From Flavobacterium sp. (lineage in GTDB: Bacteria; Bacteroidota; Bacteroidia; Flavobacteriales; Flavobacteriaceae): a DNA stretch of 52,349 nucleotides. The notes below the pieces were generated by a model, which had not been told where the DNA came from, made no database searches, and saw only the letters and a program-made list of their open reading frames with translations. Position 1 is the first letter of the stretch. Every line of letters begins with the position of its first letter. The stretch lies in contig NZ_JAIXTJ010000005.1 in NCBI RefSeq assembly GCF_027483985.1, forward strand, positions 1-52,349, given 5' to 3'. Below, piece after piece: positions 19,261 through 27,062 of the stretch. The position numbers were made by a program, and so were the translations under genes.

Positions 19261-19662
19261 TTAATTCATTTGTTCTTGAAAAACTTCTAATAAATAATCG
19301 GGTGACACCATTCGGGTTGGTGATTGCTGCATCGCTTTTAGAACGCGCTTCATTGCGAAAGGGTTTAATCCCATATTAATTCCGATTTCGTGGATTTTTA
19401 TTTGTTCTCTTTCGTGCAAAACACCATCGCAATGCATTAACAAGGCTAAACGGTAAAATTGCTGAATGCGTTCAAACTCACTTTTAATGATTTCACTACG
19501 ACTTTCATCGTGAAAAAGTTGTTTCAGCTCGTCGTTATTCACACCAAGTTCTATTGCAATTAGTGATAAAAATCTATATTCTCTCTCGTGCAATTCGCCA
19601 TCAACTATCGCAAAGGCAATCATATCTGACAATAAACTTAATTTTTGTTCTTTAGTGTTCAT
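19261..19662 (-). CDS. TerB-like helical protein
   Basis: The 133-aa all-helical protein starts with KEQKLSLLSDMIAFAIVDGELHEREYRFLSLIAIELG. It carries the paired acidic motif of TerB domains, D-G-E-L-H-E-R-E near residue 22 and D-G-V-L-H-E-R-E near residue 78, which in this fold can bind metal. TerB-like proteins are linked to tellurite resistance and membrane-stress systems, but no other ter genes are here. I chose the ATG at 19662 over a TTG one codon earlier. It is a single gene on the minus strand beside the orphan-ORF island. Confidence 0.75.
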   Translation of the reverse strand: MNTKEQKLSLLSDMIAFAIVDGELHEREYRFLSLIAIELGVNNDELKQLFHDESRSEIIKSEFERIQQFYRLALLMHCDGVLHEREQIKIHEIGINMGLNPFAMKRVLKAMQQSPTRMVSPDYLLEVFQEQMN

Positions 19663-19721
19663 CAAAATGTTTATTTTTAGCTAAAATATAATTATTTGTT
19701 AAATTCTAAAAATAAAATCAC

Positions 19722-20525
19722 TTGAAATTTATTTTAACTTTTTTCCTTTGTATAGGATATTTGACTTTAAATGCGCAGCAAAGTACCGCTAGCAAACAAG
19801 TTACAACGTTTACTATCGATGCACCTCAATTAAAAACGACCAAGAAAATTTGGGTATATCTTCCAAAAGAATACGACTCCAATACCAAGAAAAAATATCC
19901 AGTAATCTATATGCACGACGGACAAAACTTGTTTGATGCCAAAACATCTTACGTTGGAGAATGGAATGTTGATGAAACACTTGATAGCATTTCGGCGCAA
20001 GTCATTGTTATTGGAATCGAACACGGCAACGAAAAACGTATGGACGAACTTACACCATTCAAAAACGAAAAATATGGTGGTGGCAACGGTGAAGCTTATT
20101 TAGATTTTATTGTACAAACCCTAAAACCTTATGTGGATAAATCTTATCGAACAAAAACAAATGCCAGCAATACAGCACTTTTCGGCAGTTCGTTAGGCGG
20201 CTTGATTTCGTTTTATGGTGCTTTAAAATATCCAAAAGTATTTGGGAAAATTGGCTGCTTTTCACCTTCTTTTTGGTTCAACAGAAAAGAAATTTTTACA
20301 TTGATGGAACAAACAAAGACGTTTAAAACTAAAATATATTTTTTGTGCGGAGACAATGAAGGCGATGACGATATGGTAAAAGATTTAAACGCGATGGAAT
20401 ATCAAATTAACACCAAACGCTGTGAATGCAAGCTGCTAAATAAAAAAACAATTGTACAAGGAGGACAACACAATGAAAAATTATGGCGAGAAGGTTTCAA
20501 AAAAGCGTACCTTTGGCTTTTCTAA
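19722..20525 (+). CDS. Secreted alpha/beta-hydrolase, putative esterase
   Basis: The 267-aa product has a signal peptide (FILTFFLCIGYLTLNAQ) and the esterase-D-like fold. The strand-turn VIYMHDGQNLFD (61-72) precedes the nucleophile elbow GSSLGG (155-160, Ser157). A late Asp region (FLCGDNEGDDD) and a C-terminal His (QGGQHNEKLW) complete a plausible triad. Related proteins hydrolyse siderophore or carbohydrate esters; the substrate here is unknown. The only reasonable start is a TTG at 19722, since the signal peptide begins there and no ATG precedes it in frame. Confidence 0.85.
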   Translation: MKFILTFFLCIGYLTLNAQQSTASKQVTTFTIDAPQLKTTKKIWVYLPKEYDSNTKKKYPVIYMHDGQNLFDAKTSYVGEWNVDETLDSISAQVIVIGIEHGNEKRMDELTPFKNEKYGGGNGEAYLDFIVQTLKPYVDKSYRTKTNASNTALFGSSLGGLISFYGALKYPKVFGKIGCFSPSFWFNRKEIFTLMEQTKTFKTKIYFLCGDNEGDDDMVKDLNAMEYQINTKRCECKLLNKKTIVQGGQHNEKLWREGFKKAYLWLF

Positions 20526-20534
20526 CTGTTAGTA

Positions 20535-20580
20535 GTTTATGGTTCATAGTTAGTAGTTAGCTTAACAACAAACCATAAAC
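20535..20580. repeat. 10-bp perfect inverted repeat between esterase and DUF1456 genes
   Basis: GTTTATGGTT (20535-20544) and AACCATAAAC (20571-20580) are complementary with a 26-nt spacer made of similar simple sequence. There is no T run, so it is a poor terminator. Confidence 0.5.
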
Positions 20581-20604
20581 AACAAACTATAAACAATAAA
20601 AACA

Positions 20605-21045
20605 TTGAACAACAACGATATTTTCAAAAAACTACGAGTAGCTTTAATGCTTCGCGACGACCAAATAGAAGAAATTTTAAAATTGGTAGATTTCAGAATG
20701 TCTAAAGGTGAAATTGGCAACTTTTTTAGAAGTGAAGACCATCCTAAATTTATGGAATGCGGTGATCAAGTGTTGCGTAATTTCTTAAACGGATTGGTAA
20801 TATATTTGCGCGGTACAAAAGAAAATCCAAAAAATCCAGCAGATGTAATTGCAATTCACAAAAAAGAAGCACAACCAAAAGAGTTTAAAAAAACAGAAGT
20901 TGCAGCTCCTAAAAAAGAATTTAAGTCTGGTGATTTCAAGAAAAAACCAGCTTCTAAACCAAATTATAAAGACAAAAAACCGGTAAAGAAAATTGAAATT
21001 GTAGAAAAAGTAAACTACAAAAACGGAAAGAATACCAAAGGATAA
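20605..21045 (+). CDS. DUF1456 (YehS-like) protein with basic tail
   Basis: Residues 1-72 form one DUF1456 module (NNNDIFKKLRVALMLRDDQI, then ECGDQVLRNFLNGLVIYLRG). E. coli YehS carries two such modules; this 146-aa protein has one. The rest (about 75-146) is a low-complexity Lys/Pro/Ala tail (PKKEFKSGDFKKKPASKP) that could bind nucleic acid or rRNA. The start is a TTG at 20605: the next ATG would remove the first conserved helix. Function of the domain is not known. Confidence 0.85.
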   Translation: MNNNDIFKKLRVALMLRDDQIEEILKLVDFRMSKGEIGNFFRSEDHPKFMECGDQVLRNFLNGLVIYLRGTKENPKNPADVIAIHKKEAQPKEFKKTEVAAPKKEFKSGDFKKKPASKPNYKDKKPVKKIEIVEKVNYKNGKNTKG

Positions 21046-21050
21046 TTTCA

Positions 21051-21310
21051 ATGAATTATAAAATAGTAAATAAGATTTTTGGTTTAATCATCATTTCATC
21101 AAACTTACTAGTTTTTATTCCGTTAACCATTAAAAACTTTATAATGGTGGTGGTCCAATGGGTTTTGGTTTTATTGCTATTCCTTTTCTTTTGCTAATTC
21201 ATTCTTTTTTAATTCCGGCTTGTTTAGCTTTTAAAACTAAATACAATACGAAAACGTTAACCATAATAAATGGAATTTGTTTAGCTATAATTGCACTATT
21301 TTTTCTTTGA
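21051..21310 (+). pseudogene. Frameshifted small membrane-protein gene
   Basis: An ATG frame (MNYKIVNKIFGLIIISSNLL, then VFIPLTIKNF) runs to about 21143. Read one base back, the sequence continues as YNGGGPMGFGFIAIPFLLL, IHSFLIPACLAFKTKYN and a final hydrophobic helix up to a TGA at 21308. Joined, these make an 86-aa protein with about three membrane segments. The total of 260 bp is one base short of a whole number of codons, so a single base has been lost near the GGTGGTGG run at 21148-21156. It could be a real inactivation or a sequencing error. Family unknown. Confidence 0.6.
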
Positions 21311-21320
21311 ACGATATAAA

Positions 21321-21352
21321 AAAATCCCGAGCATCAAACTCGGGATTTTCTA
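21321..21352. terminator. Terminator between the frameshifted gene and sucC
   Basis: AAAATCCCGAG, a 7-nt loop and CTCGGGATTTT form an 11-bp stem, usable by the convergent transcripts on both strands. Confidence 0.88.
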
Positions 21353-21393
21353 TCTTTATTCTGAATTTATTTCAGAAACTAATTTCTATCTAA

Positions 21394-22587
21394 TTAAGAA
21401 AGTGCAGCTTGTACTTGATCAGCAGCTTCTTGAAATTGAACAGCTGATAAAATTGGCATTCCAGAATTATCAATTAATTCTTTAGCAATTTCAGCATTTG
21501 TTCCTTGAAGTCTTACAATGATTGGCACTTTAATTGCATCACCCATATTTTTGTAAGCATCAACAACACCTTGAGCCACACGGTCACAACGAACGATTCC
21601 TCCAAAGATGTTAATCAAAATAGCTTTCACGTTTGGATCTTTCAAAATGATTCTGAAAGCCAATTCCACACGTTTTGCATCTGCAGTTCCACCAACGTCC
21701 AAGAAGTTAGCTGGTTCAAAACCGGCATACTTAATTAAATCCATTGTTGCCATTGCTAAACCAGCACCGTTAACCATACAACCTACAGTTCCATCAAGGT
21801 CAACGTAGTTTAATCCGGCAGCTTTTGCTTCAACTTCGATTGGATTTTCTTCACGAACGTCTCTGTATTCTGCTAAAGCTGGGTGACGGTATAAAGCATT
21901 ATCATCAAGATTTACTTTAGCATCAACAGCGATGATTTTATTATCAGATGTTTTTAAAACTGGGTTAATTTCAAACATAGAAGCATCAGAACCAACGTAA
22001 GCTTTGTATAATGCATCAATAAATTGAACCATTTCTTTAAAAGCATTTCCAGAAAGACCTAAATTAAAGGCAATTCTTCTAGCTTGAAAACCTTGTAATC
22101 CAACATTTGGATCAATTTCTTCATTAAAAATTAAGTGAGGTGTGTGTTCTGCAACTTCTTCGATATCCATTCCACCTTCTGTAGAATAAACAATCATATT
22201 TTTAGCAGTAGCACGGTTCAATAAAACCGACATATAAAACTCACTAGTTTCGCTTTCACCAGGATAATAAACATCTTCAGCAACTAAAACTTTGTGAACT
22301 TTTTTACCTTCAGCACTTGTTTGTGGAGTGATTAATTGCATACCAATAATTTGCTCTGCTAATTCCTCAACTTGTTGCAAATTTTTAGCAAGTTTAACGC
22401 CACCACCTTTTCCACGTCCACCAGCGTGAACCTGAGCTTTGATAACGTGCCAACCTGTTCCTGTTTCAGCAGTCAGCTGTTTTGCAGCAGCAACCGCTTC
22501 TTGAGGATTGTTTGCTACGTGACCACGTTGAATTTTTACACCATAACTGGCTAATATTTCTTTTCCTTGGTATTCGTGTATGTCCAT
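21394..22587 (-). CDS. sucC: Succinate-CoA ligase (ADP-forming) subunit beta
   Basis: The beta subunit of the TCA-cycle enzyme that converts succinyl-CoA to succinate with ATP formation. The 397-aa product has the ATP-grasp domain beginning [17 protein letters not shown], with [12 protein letters not shown] (54-65), ENPxxxx-type [25 protein letters not shown] and [15 protein letters not shown] near the C-terminus. Length is standard. The alpha subunit gene sucD is not adjacent, as is common in Bacteroidota. It has its own promoter upstream and a terminator behind. Confidence 0.97.
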   Translation of the reverse strand: MDIHEYQGKEILASYGVKIQRGHVANNPQEAVAAAKQLTAETGTGWHVIKAQVHAGGRGKGGGVKLAKNLQQVEELAEQIIGMQLITPQTSAEGKKVHKVLVAEDVYYPGESETSEFYMSVLLNRATAKNMIVYSTEGGMDIEEVAEHTPHLIFNEEIDPNVGLQGFQARRIAFNLGLSGNAFKEMVQFIDALYKAYVGSDASMFEINPVLKTSDNKIIAVDAKVNLDDNALYRHPALAEYRDVREENPIEVEAKAAGLNYVDLDGTVGCMVNGAGLAMATMDLIKYAGFEPANFLDVGGTADAKRVELAFRIILKDPNVKAILINIFGGIVRCDRVAQGVVDAYKNMGDAIKVPIIVRLQGTNAEIAKELIDNSGMPILSAVQFQEAADQVQAALS

Positions 22588-22617
22588 AATGAAGATTTAT
22601 TCTTTTATAAAGTGTCA

Positions 22618-22645
22618 CAAAAGTAATTAATTTCAGTGAAACCAA
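22618..22645 (-). promoter_or_regulatory. sucC promoter
   Basis: On the minus strand TTG (22643-22645), 17 bp, TACTTTTG (22618-22625), about 30 bp before the start codon. Confidence 0.6.
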
Positions 22646-22867
22646 AAAGAAATGTATACCAATTTAGTAACTTTATTTGATATTTTTTTCGAGCCAATAT
22701 TCTGACTGTTTTATCCTCTTAAGGAAATCCACTAATCAATTCTGTACTAAATGTTTATTGCCATAATAAAGCAACTGCTTTCACAAATATAAATTCTATG
22801 CTAATTTATTGAGATTTTAAAAACAAAATAAGTTGAAAATTATCAATTCCTTAGAAATACTTATCCC

Positions 22868-22899
22868 TTTGGCATTGCTAACTCTAAGACTTATCTTTG
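22868..22899 (+). promoter_or_regulatory. lysA promoter
   Basis: TTTG (22868-22871), 20 bp, TATCTTTG (22892-22899): a textbook Bacteroidota promoter with a leader of about 90 nt. Confidence 0.75.
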
Positions 22900-22996
22900 C
22901 AAAAAGTTCAAGTCTTTATTAAACGGCTTTGTTAGTACAAATTTTGTTCAATAGCGAACTTTCTGATTTAAAATATAAACAATAAATATAAATTTT

Positions 22997-24202
22997 ATGC
23001 AACCAAAAGAGTTACTTACGCTTGCCGAAGAATTTGGCAGTCCGTTGTACGTTTATGACGCTACAACCATTGAGCATCAGTATAACCGTTTGACAGCTGC
23101 ATTTTCTAAGGTGGAACGTCTTAGAATTAATTATGCAATGAAAGCTTTGTCAAACATTACGATTTTGAAGTTGCTAAAGAAGTGCGGCTCAGGATTAGAT
23201 ACTGTTTCGTTTCAAGAAGTGCAATTAGGATTGCACGCCGGATTCACACCAGATAAAATAATCTTCACACCCAACGGAGTTTCCTTTGAAGAAATTGAAG
23301 AAGTTGCTAAATTGGGTGTTCAAATTAATATTGACAATCTTTCTGTTTTAGAGCATTTTGGTGCAAAATATCCGAATATTCCAGTTTGTATCCGAATCAA
23401 TCCGCACGTTATGGCTGGTGGAAATCAAAACATTTCTGTTGGACATATTGATAGTAAATTTGGTATTTCGATTTATCAAATTCCGCACATCCTTCGAATA
23501 GTTGAAAATACTAAAATGCACATCAACGGAATTCACATGCACACAGGATCAGATATTTTAGATATCGAAGTTTTCTTATATGCTGCCGAAATTTTATTTG
23601 ATGCTGCAAAACAATTTAAAGATCTAGATTTTCTCGATTTTGGTTCAGGATTCAAAGTCCCTTACAAAAAAGGTGACATTGAAACCAACATTGAAGAATT
23701 AGGAAAAAAACTAACTAAACGTTTTTTAGCTTTCGAAAAAGAATATGGTAGACCATTAACATTAGCCTTTGAACCGGGAAAATTCTTGGTTAGTGAAGCT
23801 GGTTATTTCTTAGCAAAAGTAAATGTCGTAAAACAAACAACGTCAACGGTTTTCGCCGGAATTGATAGCGGATTTAATCATTTAATTCGTCCGATGTTTT
23901 ATGGCTCACAACACAACATTGAAAACATTTCAAATCCGAAAGGAAAAGAGCGTTTTTACACCGTTGTAGGATATATTTGCGAAACAGATACCTTTGCAAA
24001 CAACAGACAAATTGCGGAAATTAAAGAAGGTGATATTTTAAGTTTTAAAAATGCTGGAGCTTACTGCTTTTCAATGGCATCCAACTATAACTCACGCTTT
24101 AAACCAGCCGAAGTTTTATGGAAAGATGGAAAAGGTCACTTGATTAGCAAACGAGAAACCTTCGAAGACTTAATCAAAAATCAAATTGAAATTGATTTGT
24201 AA
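22997..24202 (+). CDS. lysA: Diaminopimelate decarboxylase
   Basis: This PLP enzyme makes lysine from meso-diaminopimelate, the last step of lysine biosynthesis. The 401-aa fold-type III protein has the PLP lysine in NYAMKALSN (K49), the HTGSD motif (IHMHTGSDI), the phosphate-binding LDFGSGFKVPY, and EPGKFLVSEAG. The decarboxylase C-terminal domain shows CETDTFANN and GAYCFSMASNYNSR. Length is slightly short for the family but complete. It is a single-gene unit with its own promoter and a strong terminator. Confidence 0.96.
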   Translation: MQPKELLTLAEEFGSPLYVYDATTIEHQYNRLTAAFSKVERLRINYAMKALSNITILKLLKKCGSGLDTVSFQEVQLGLHAGFTPDKIIFTPNGVSFEEIEEVAKLGVQINIDNLSVLEHFGAKYPNIPVCIRINPHVMAGGNQNISVGHIDSKFGISIYQIPHILRIVENTKMHINGIHMHTGSDILDIEVFLYAAEILFDAAKQFKDLDFLDFGSGFKVPYKKGDIETNIEELGKKLTKRFLAFEKEYGRPLTLAFEPGKFLVSEAGYFLAKVNVVKQTTSTVFAGIDSGFNHLIRPMFYGSQHNIENISNPKGKERFYTVVGYICETDTFANNRQIAEIKEGDILSFKNAGAYCFSMASNYNSRFKPAEVLWKDGKGHLISKRETFEDLIKNQIEIDL

Positions 24203-24226
24203 TTTTATAAATTTTATCAAATAAAA

Positions 24227-24258
24227 AAAATCCACTAGTTTCTTCTAGTGGATTTTTT
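24227..24258. terminator. Bidirectional terminator between lysA and the phosphatase gene
   Basis: AAAATCCACTAG, a 6-nt loop and CTAGTGGATTTT make a 12-bp stem flanked by A and T tracts. Confidence 0.88.
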
Positions 24259-24264
24259 GTTGAT

Positions 24265-25881
24265 TTATCTTTTGTTAAAAAGTTCTGTTAGTACTTCACT
24301 TTTTGTGCTATTTGGCATTGTGATTTTTAGTAATTGCGATACTGTTGGTGCAATTTGAGTGATTACTTTTTTATCGTGTGAAGCACCTTTTTTAATATGC
24401 CAACCATAAAAAATTACTGGAACGTGCGTATCATAAGAATAAGGCGATCCGTGCGTCGTTCCTGTAATTCCATATTCCATATAACCTGGTTTGTAAACAA
24501 AATACAATTCGCCATTTTGGGTCGGATCGTAACCTTTTGAAATAAATCCTAAAAGTTCATCGTTGGGTGATGATGCCAAAATTTCTTCTTCTGTATAAAC
24601 GCGTTTTACATATTCTTTGGTGTAGAGAAATTCCTTGAACGATTGTTTCACTTTAGTAAAATCAATACCTTTAGATTTGATTAAATCTTTATCAAAAAAC
24701 ACATTAAAACTGTCGTATTTCAAAATTAAATCTTCACCAAAAGTCGTTTTAGAAAATTCCTTTAAATCACTTTCGACATTCTTATAATTTACATTGGTTA
24801 CATTATATTTATTATCTCGAAGATGTGCAACATTTTCAGCACCAGCGTGATCGGCAGTAAGAAAAATTAGGTAATTATTTTTTCCAACAGTTGTATCTAA
24901 ATAGTTTAAAAACTCTGCGATAGTTTCATCTAAGCGCAAATAAGTATCTTGTATTTCAACTGAGCGAGGTCCAAATGTATGTCCAATATAATCTGTAGAA
25001 GAAAAACTTATGGCAAGGAAATCAGTAATTTCATCTTTACCCAAAGCTTCTTTTTCGATTGCTCTTTTAGCAAAATCGGCCACCAAGTTATTTCCGAAAG
25101 GACTAACTCTTAAAACGCCTGCATCATTGTTATCAAGCAATTCTTTCATATTGTAAGGAAAGAAAGGCGTTTTCTTATATAACTTTCCTTCATATGGATT
25201 ATCGTCAGAAAGGCTTTCGTTGTAGGTTGCTTTTGGTTTTAACAAACTCCAACCTTTATTGGCATAAGCTATATAATTTTTTTCTTTATTAAAATCGTCA
25301 GCCCAAGATGGAAGTTTAGTACCATAATAAGAACTTGATATAAATTCACCTGTTTTAGTATACCAAAAAGCCCAATCTGCAAAATGACCCGCTGGAAGAA
25401 TAGCACCTCTATCTTTAATACTTATTCCGATGACTTTGCCTTTAAAATTAGTTGACAACTTTAACTCATCAGTAATTGTAGTACTTTGAAGATTCTTTGG
25501 CGACATTTTTCCTTCGTTTTCAGTTCCAGGAACTAATGTTGAAACTGAGGCATCATCAGTGCAATACACTTCTTTTTTGAGTGTTCTATGATACCATTCA
25601 TTACTTACAATTCCGTGCATTGAAGGCGTTGTACCTGTGTAAACAGACGCGTGACCTGGCGCAGTGTACGTTGGCATATAATTATAATGAGCATTATGAA
25701 AAGTATATCCACGGTTCATTAAACGTTTAAATCCGTTGTCGCCAAAGTCGCTTTCAAAACGGTACAAATATTCCATTTTCATTTGGTCAACGACAATTCC
25801 AACAACCAATTTCGGACGTTCTTGCGCTTGACTATTTAAAGAAAAAATAAACAGCACCACAGCAAAGAGTAGCTTTTTCAT
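24265..25881 (-). CDS. pafA: PafA-like alkaline phosphatase
   Basis: A periplasmic phosphomonoesterase of the alkaline phosphatase superfamily. From the ATG at 25881 the 538-aa product has a signal peptide (MKKLLFAVVLFIFSLNSQAQ). Metal Asp lies in GIVVDQMK (Asp32), the nucleophile Thr in TYTAPGHASVYTG (about Thr73), and the PafA-specific Lys/Arg pair in SIKDRGAILPAGH. Further metal ligands lie in TADHAG and GTTHGSPYSYDTH. The Thr nucleophile and the KDR pair favour PafA (found in Elizabethkingia and Flavobacterium) over phosphodiesterase relatives. An upstream in-frame ATG at 25911 would put ten extra residues before the signal peptide and is unlikely. Confidence 0.92.
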   Translation of the reverse strand: MKKLLFAVVLFIFSLNSQAQERPKLVVGIVVDQMKMEYLYRFESDFGDNGFKRLMNRGYTFHNAHYNYMPTYTAPGHASVYTGTTPSMHGIVSNEWYHRTLKKEVYCTDDASVSTLVPGTENEGKMSPKNLQSTTITDELKLSTNFKGKVIGISIKDRGAILPAGHFADWAFWYTKTGEFISSSYYGTKLPSWADDFNKEKNYIAYANKGWSLLKPKATYNESLSDDNPYEGKLYKKTPFFPYNMKELLDNNDAGVLRVSPFGNNLVADFAKRAIEKEALGKDEITDFLAISFSSTDYIGHTFGPRSVEIQDTYLRLDETIAEFLNYLDTTVGKNNYLIFLTADHAGAENVAHLRDNKYNVTNVNYKNVESDLKEFSKTTFGEDLILKYDSFNVFFDKDLIKSKGIDFTKVKQSFKEFLYTKEYVKRVYTEEEILASSPNDELLGFISKGYDPTQNGELYFVYKPGYMEYGITGTTHGSPYSYDTHVPVIFYGWHIKKGASHDKKVITQIAPTVSQLLKITMPNSTKSEVLTELFNKR

Positions 25882-25913
25882 ATATGTAAAATTTGATTTG
25901 TTAGCGGTCATAT

Positions 25914-25935
25914 ACCTGTCTGCCGACAGGCAGGT
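25914..25935. repeat. 22-bp palindromic REP-like element
   Basis: ACCTGTCTGCCGACAGGCAG plus GT pairs with itself over ACCTG/CAGGT and CTG/CAG with one T-G pair. It is much richer in G+C than the surrounding sequence. I recall near-identical palindromes scattered in many Bacteroidota genomes; copy number was not checked. It lies upstream of the phosphatase gene. Confidence 0.6.
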
Positions 25936-26114
25936 GGTAGCGCCTTTTTATTTATTGGTGTTTATCTCACAATTGATTTTATTTTTCATCGGAGTTCGAT
26001 GATTTTTCAATTGCTTGCGCAAATTTGTTGTTAATGGCGATTTCATAAGATAAAAAATTTCGGTAAAAATAAGGAATAGAAAATGATTGTTTGTGAATGA
26101 ACTATTAAGAATTT

Positions 26115-27053
26115 CTAAAAGTTTAATACTTCTTTTTTAGCCACCTCAAATTCTTCAACAATTTGATTTATAATAGTGACCACAGGTTTTATGTCGTGAA
26201 TCAATCCTGCTATTTGCCCGATTTCAAGCTCGCCTTCAATCAAATCACCTTCAAACATTCCGCGTTTTGCTCTACGTTTTCCTAAAAGATTTTCTAGATC
26301 TTCTTTACTAGGACATTTAGCATACAAATCTTGAACGTCGTTAAAAAATTTATTTTTAATTAAACGAACTGGAGCCAATTCTTTTAAAGTCAATTGCGTT
26401 TCACCTTCACCTGTCTCAATAACTGTATTCTTGAAATTATCGTGTGCTGAACTCTCGGTAGAAGCAACAAAACGACTTCCCATTTGAACACCATCAGCGC
26501 CGAGAATCATAGCTGCGAGCATTCCGCGACCAGTTGCAATGCCACCAGCAGCAATTAACGGAATTGAAATATTTTCTTTAACCATCGGAATTAATGTCAA
26601 CGTGGTTGTTTCTTCTCTACCGTTGTGTCCGCCAGCTTCAAAACCTTCAGCAACAACTGCATCAACGCCAGCTTCTTGGGCTTTTAAAGCAAATTTAGAA
26701 CTACTAACAACGTGAACAACTATAATTCCGTTGGCTTTTAAATGTGAGGTCCAAGTTTTAGGATTTCCAGCTGATGTAAATACAATTTTGACTCCTTCTT
26801 CAATTATTATTTGAATGATTTCTTCGACATTAGGATACAACATTGGGATGTTTACACCAAAAGGTTTATCGGTAGCCAGTTTACATTTTTGGATGTGTTC
26901 TCTTAAAACATTGGGATACATTGATCCTGCGCCAATCAAACCTAAACCACCAGAATTACTCACGGCACTTGCTAATTTATAACCTGAATTCCAAATCATT
27001 CCTCCTTGAATAATTGGATATTTTATATTGAAAAGTTGGGTAATCCTGTTCAT
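26115..27053 (-). CDS. Nitronate monooxygenase-family FMN enzyme
   Basis: The 312-aa TIM-barrel protein has the family motifs QGGMIW (16-21), SNSGGLGLIGAG, AEGFEAGGHNG (with the catalytic-type His), IPLIAAGGIATGRG and GADGVQMGSRFVAS, the last two binding FMN phosphate. The family covers 2-nitropropane dioxygenase and the FabK enoyl-ACP reductases; sequence alone does not settle which, though the GGHNGR stretch is seen in both. It starts 9 bp after the upstream peptidase gene and is probably the third gene of an mnmA operon. Confidence 0.88.
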   Translation of the reverse strand: MNRITQLFNIKYPIIQGGMIWNSGYKLASAVSNSGGLGLIGAGSMYPNVLREHIQKCKLATDKPFGVNIPMLYPNVEEIIQIIIEEGVKIVFTSAGNPKTWTSHLKANGIIVVHVVSSSKFALKAQEAGVDAVVAEGFEAGGHNGREETTTLTLIPMVKENISIPLIAAGGIATGRGMLAAMILGADGVQMGSRFVASTESSAHDNFKNTVIETGEGETQLTLKELAPVRLIKNKFFNDVQDLYAKCPSKEDLENLLGKRRAKRGMFEGDLIEGELEIGQIAGLIHDIKPVVTIINQIVEEFEVAKKEVLNF

Positions 27054-27062
27054 TAAAATGAA

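Larger units (their letters stand above)
22588..22996. other. Intergenic region with divergent promoters of sucC and lysA
   Basis: About 410 bp holding the sucC promoter at the left (22618-22645, minus) and the lysA promoter at the right (22868-22899, plus). I see no lysine riboswitch, small gene or RNA in the middle. Confidence 0.65.

Noticed and set aside
19164..19379. Plus-strand frame of 71 aa opposite the TerB-like gene
   Set aside because: It overlaps the 3' half of a gene with clear TerB motifs and begins inside the second 54-bp repeat; no evidence for coding.
22588..22996. Lysine riboswitch before lysA
   Set aside because: The leader after the promoter is about 90 nt and AT-rich without the multi-helix core of that class.
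25936..26060. A 32-codon minus-strand frame between the phosphatase and the nitronate monooxygenase-like gene
   Set aside because: Too short, with no recognisable motif and poor start context; it is probably chance in AT-rich DNA.
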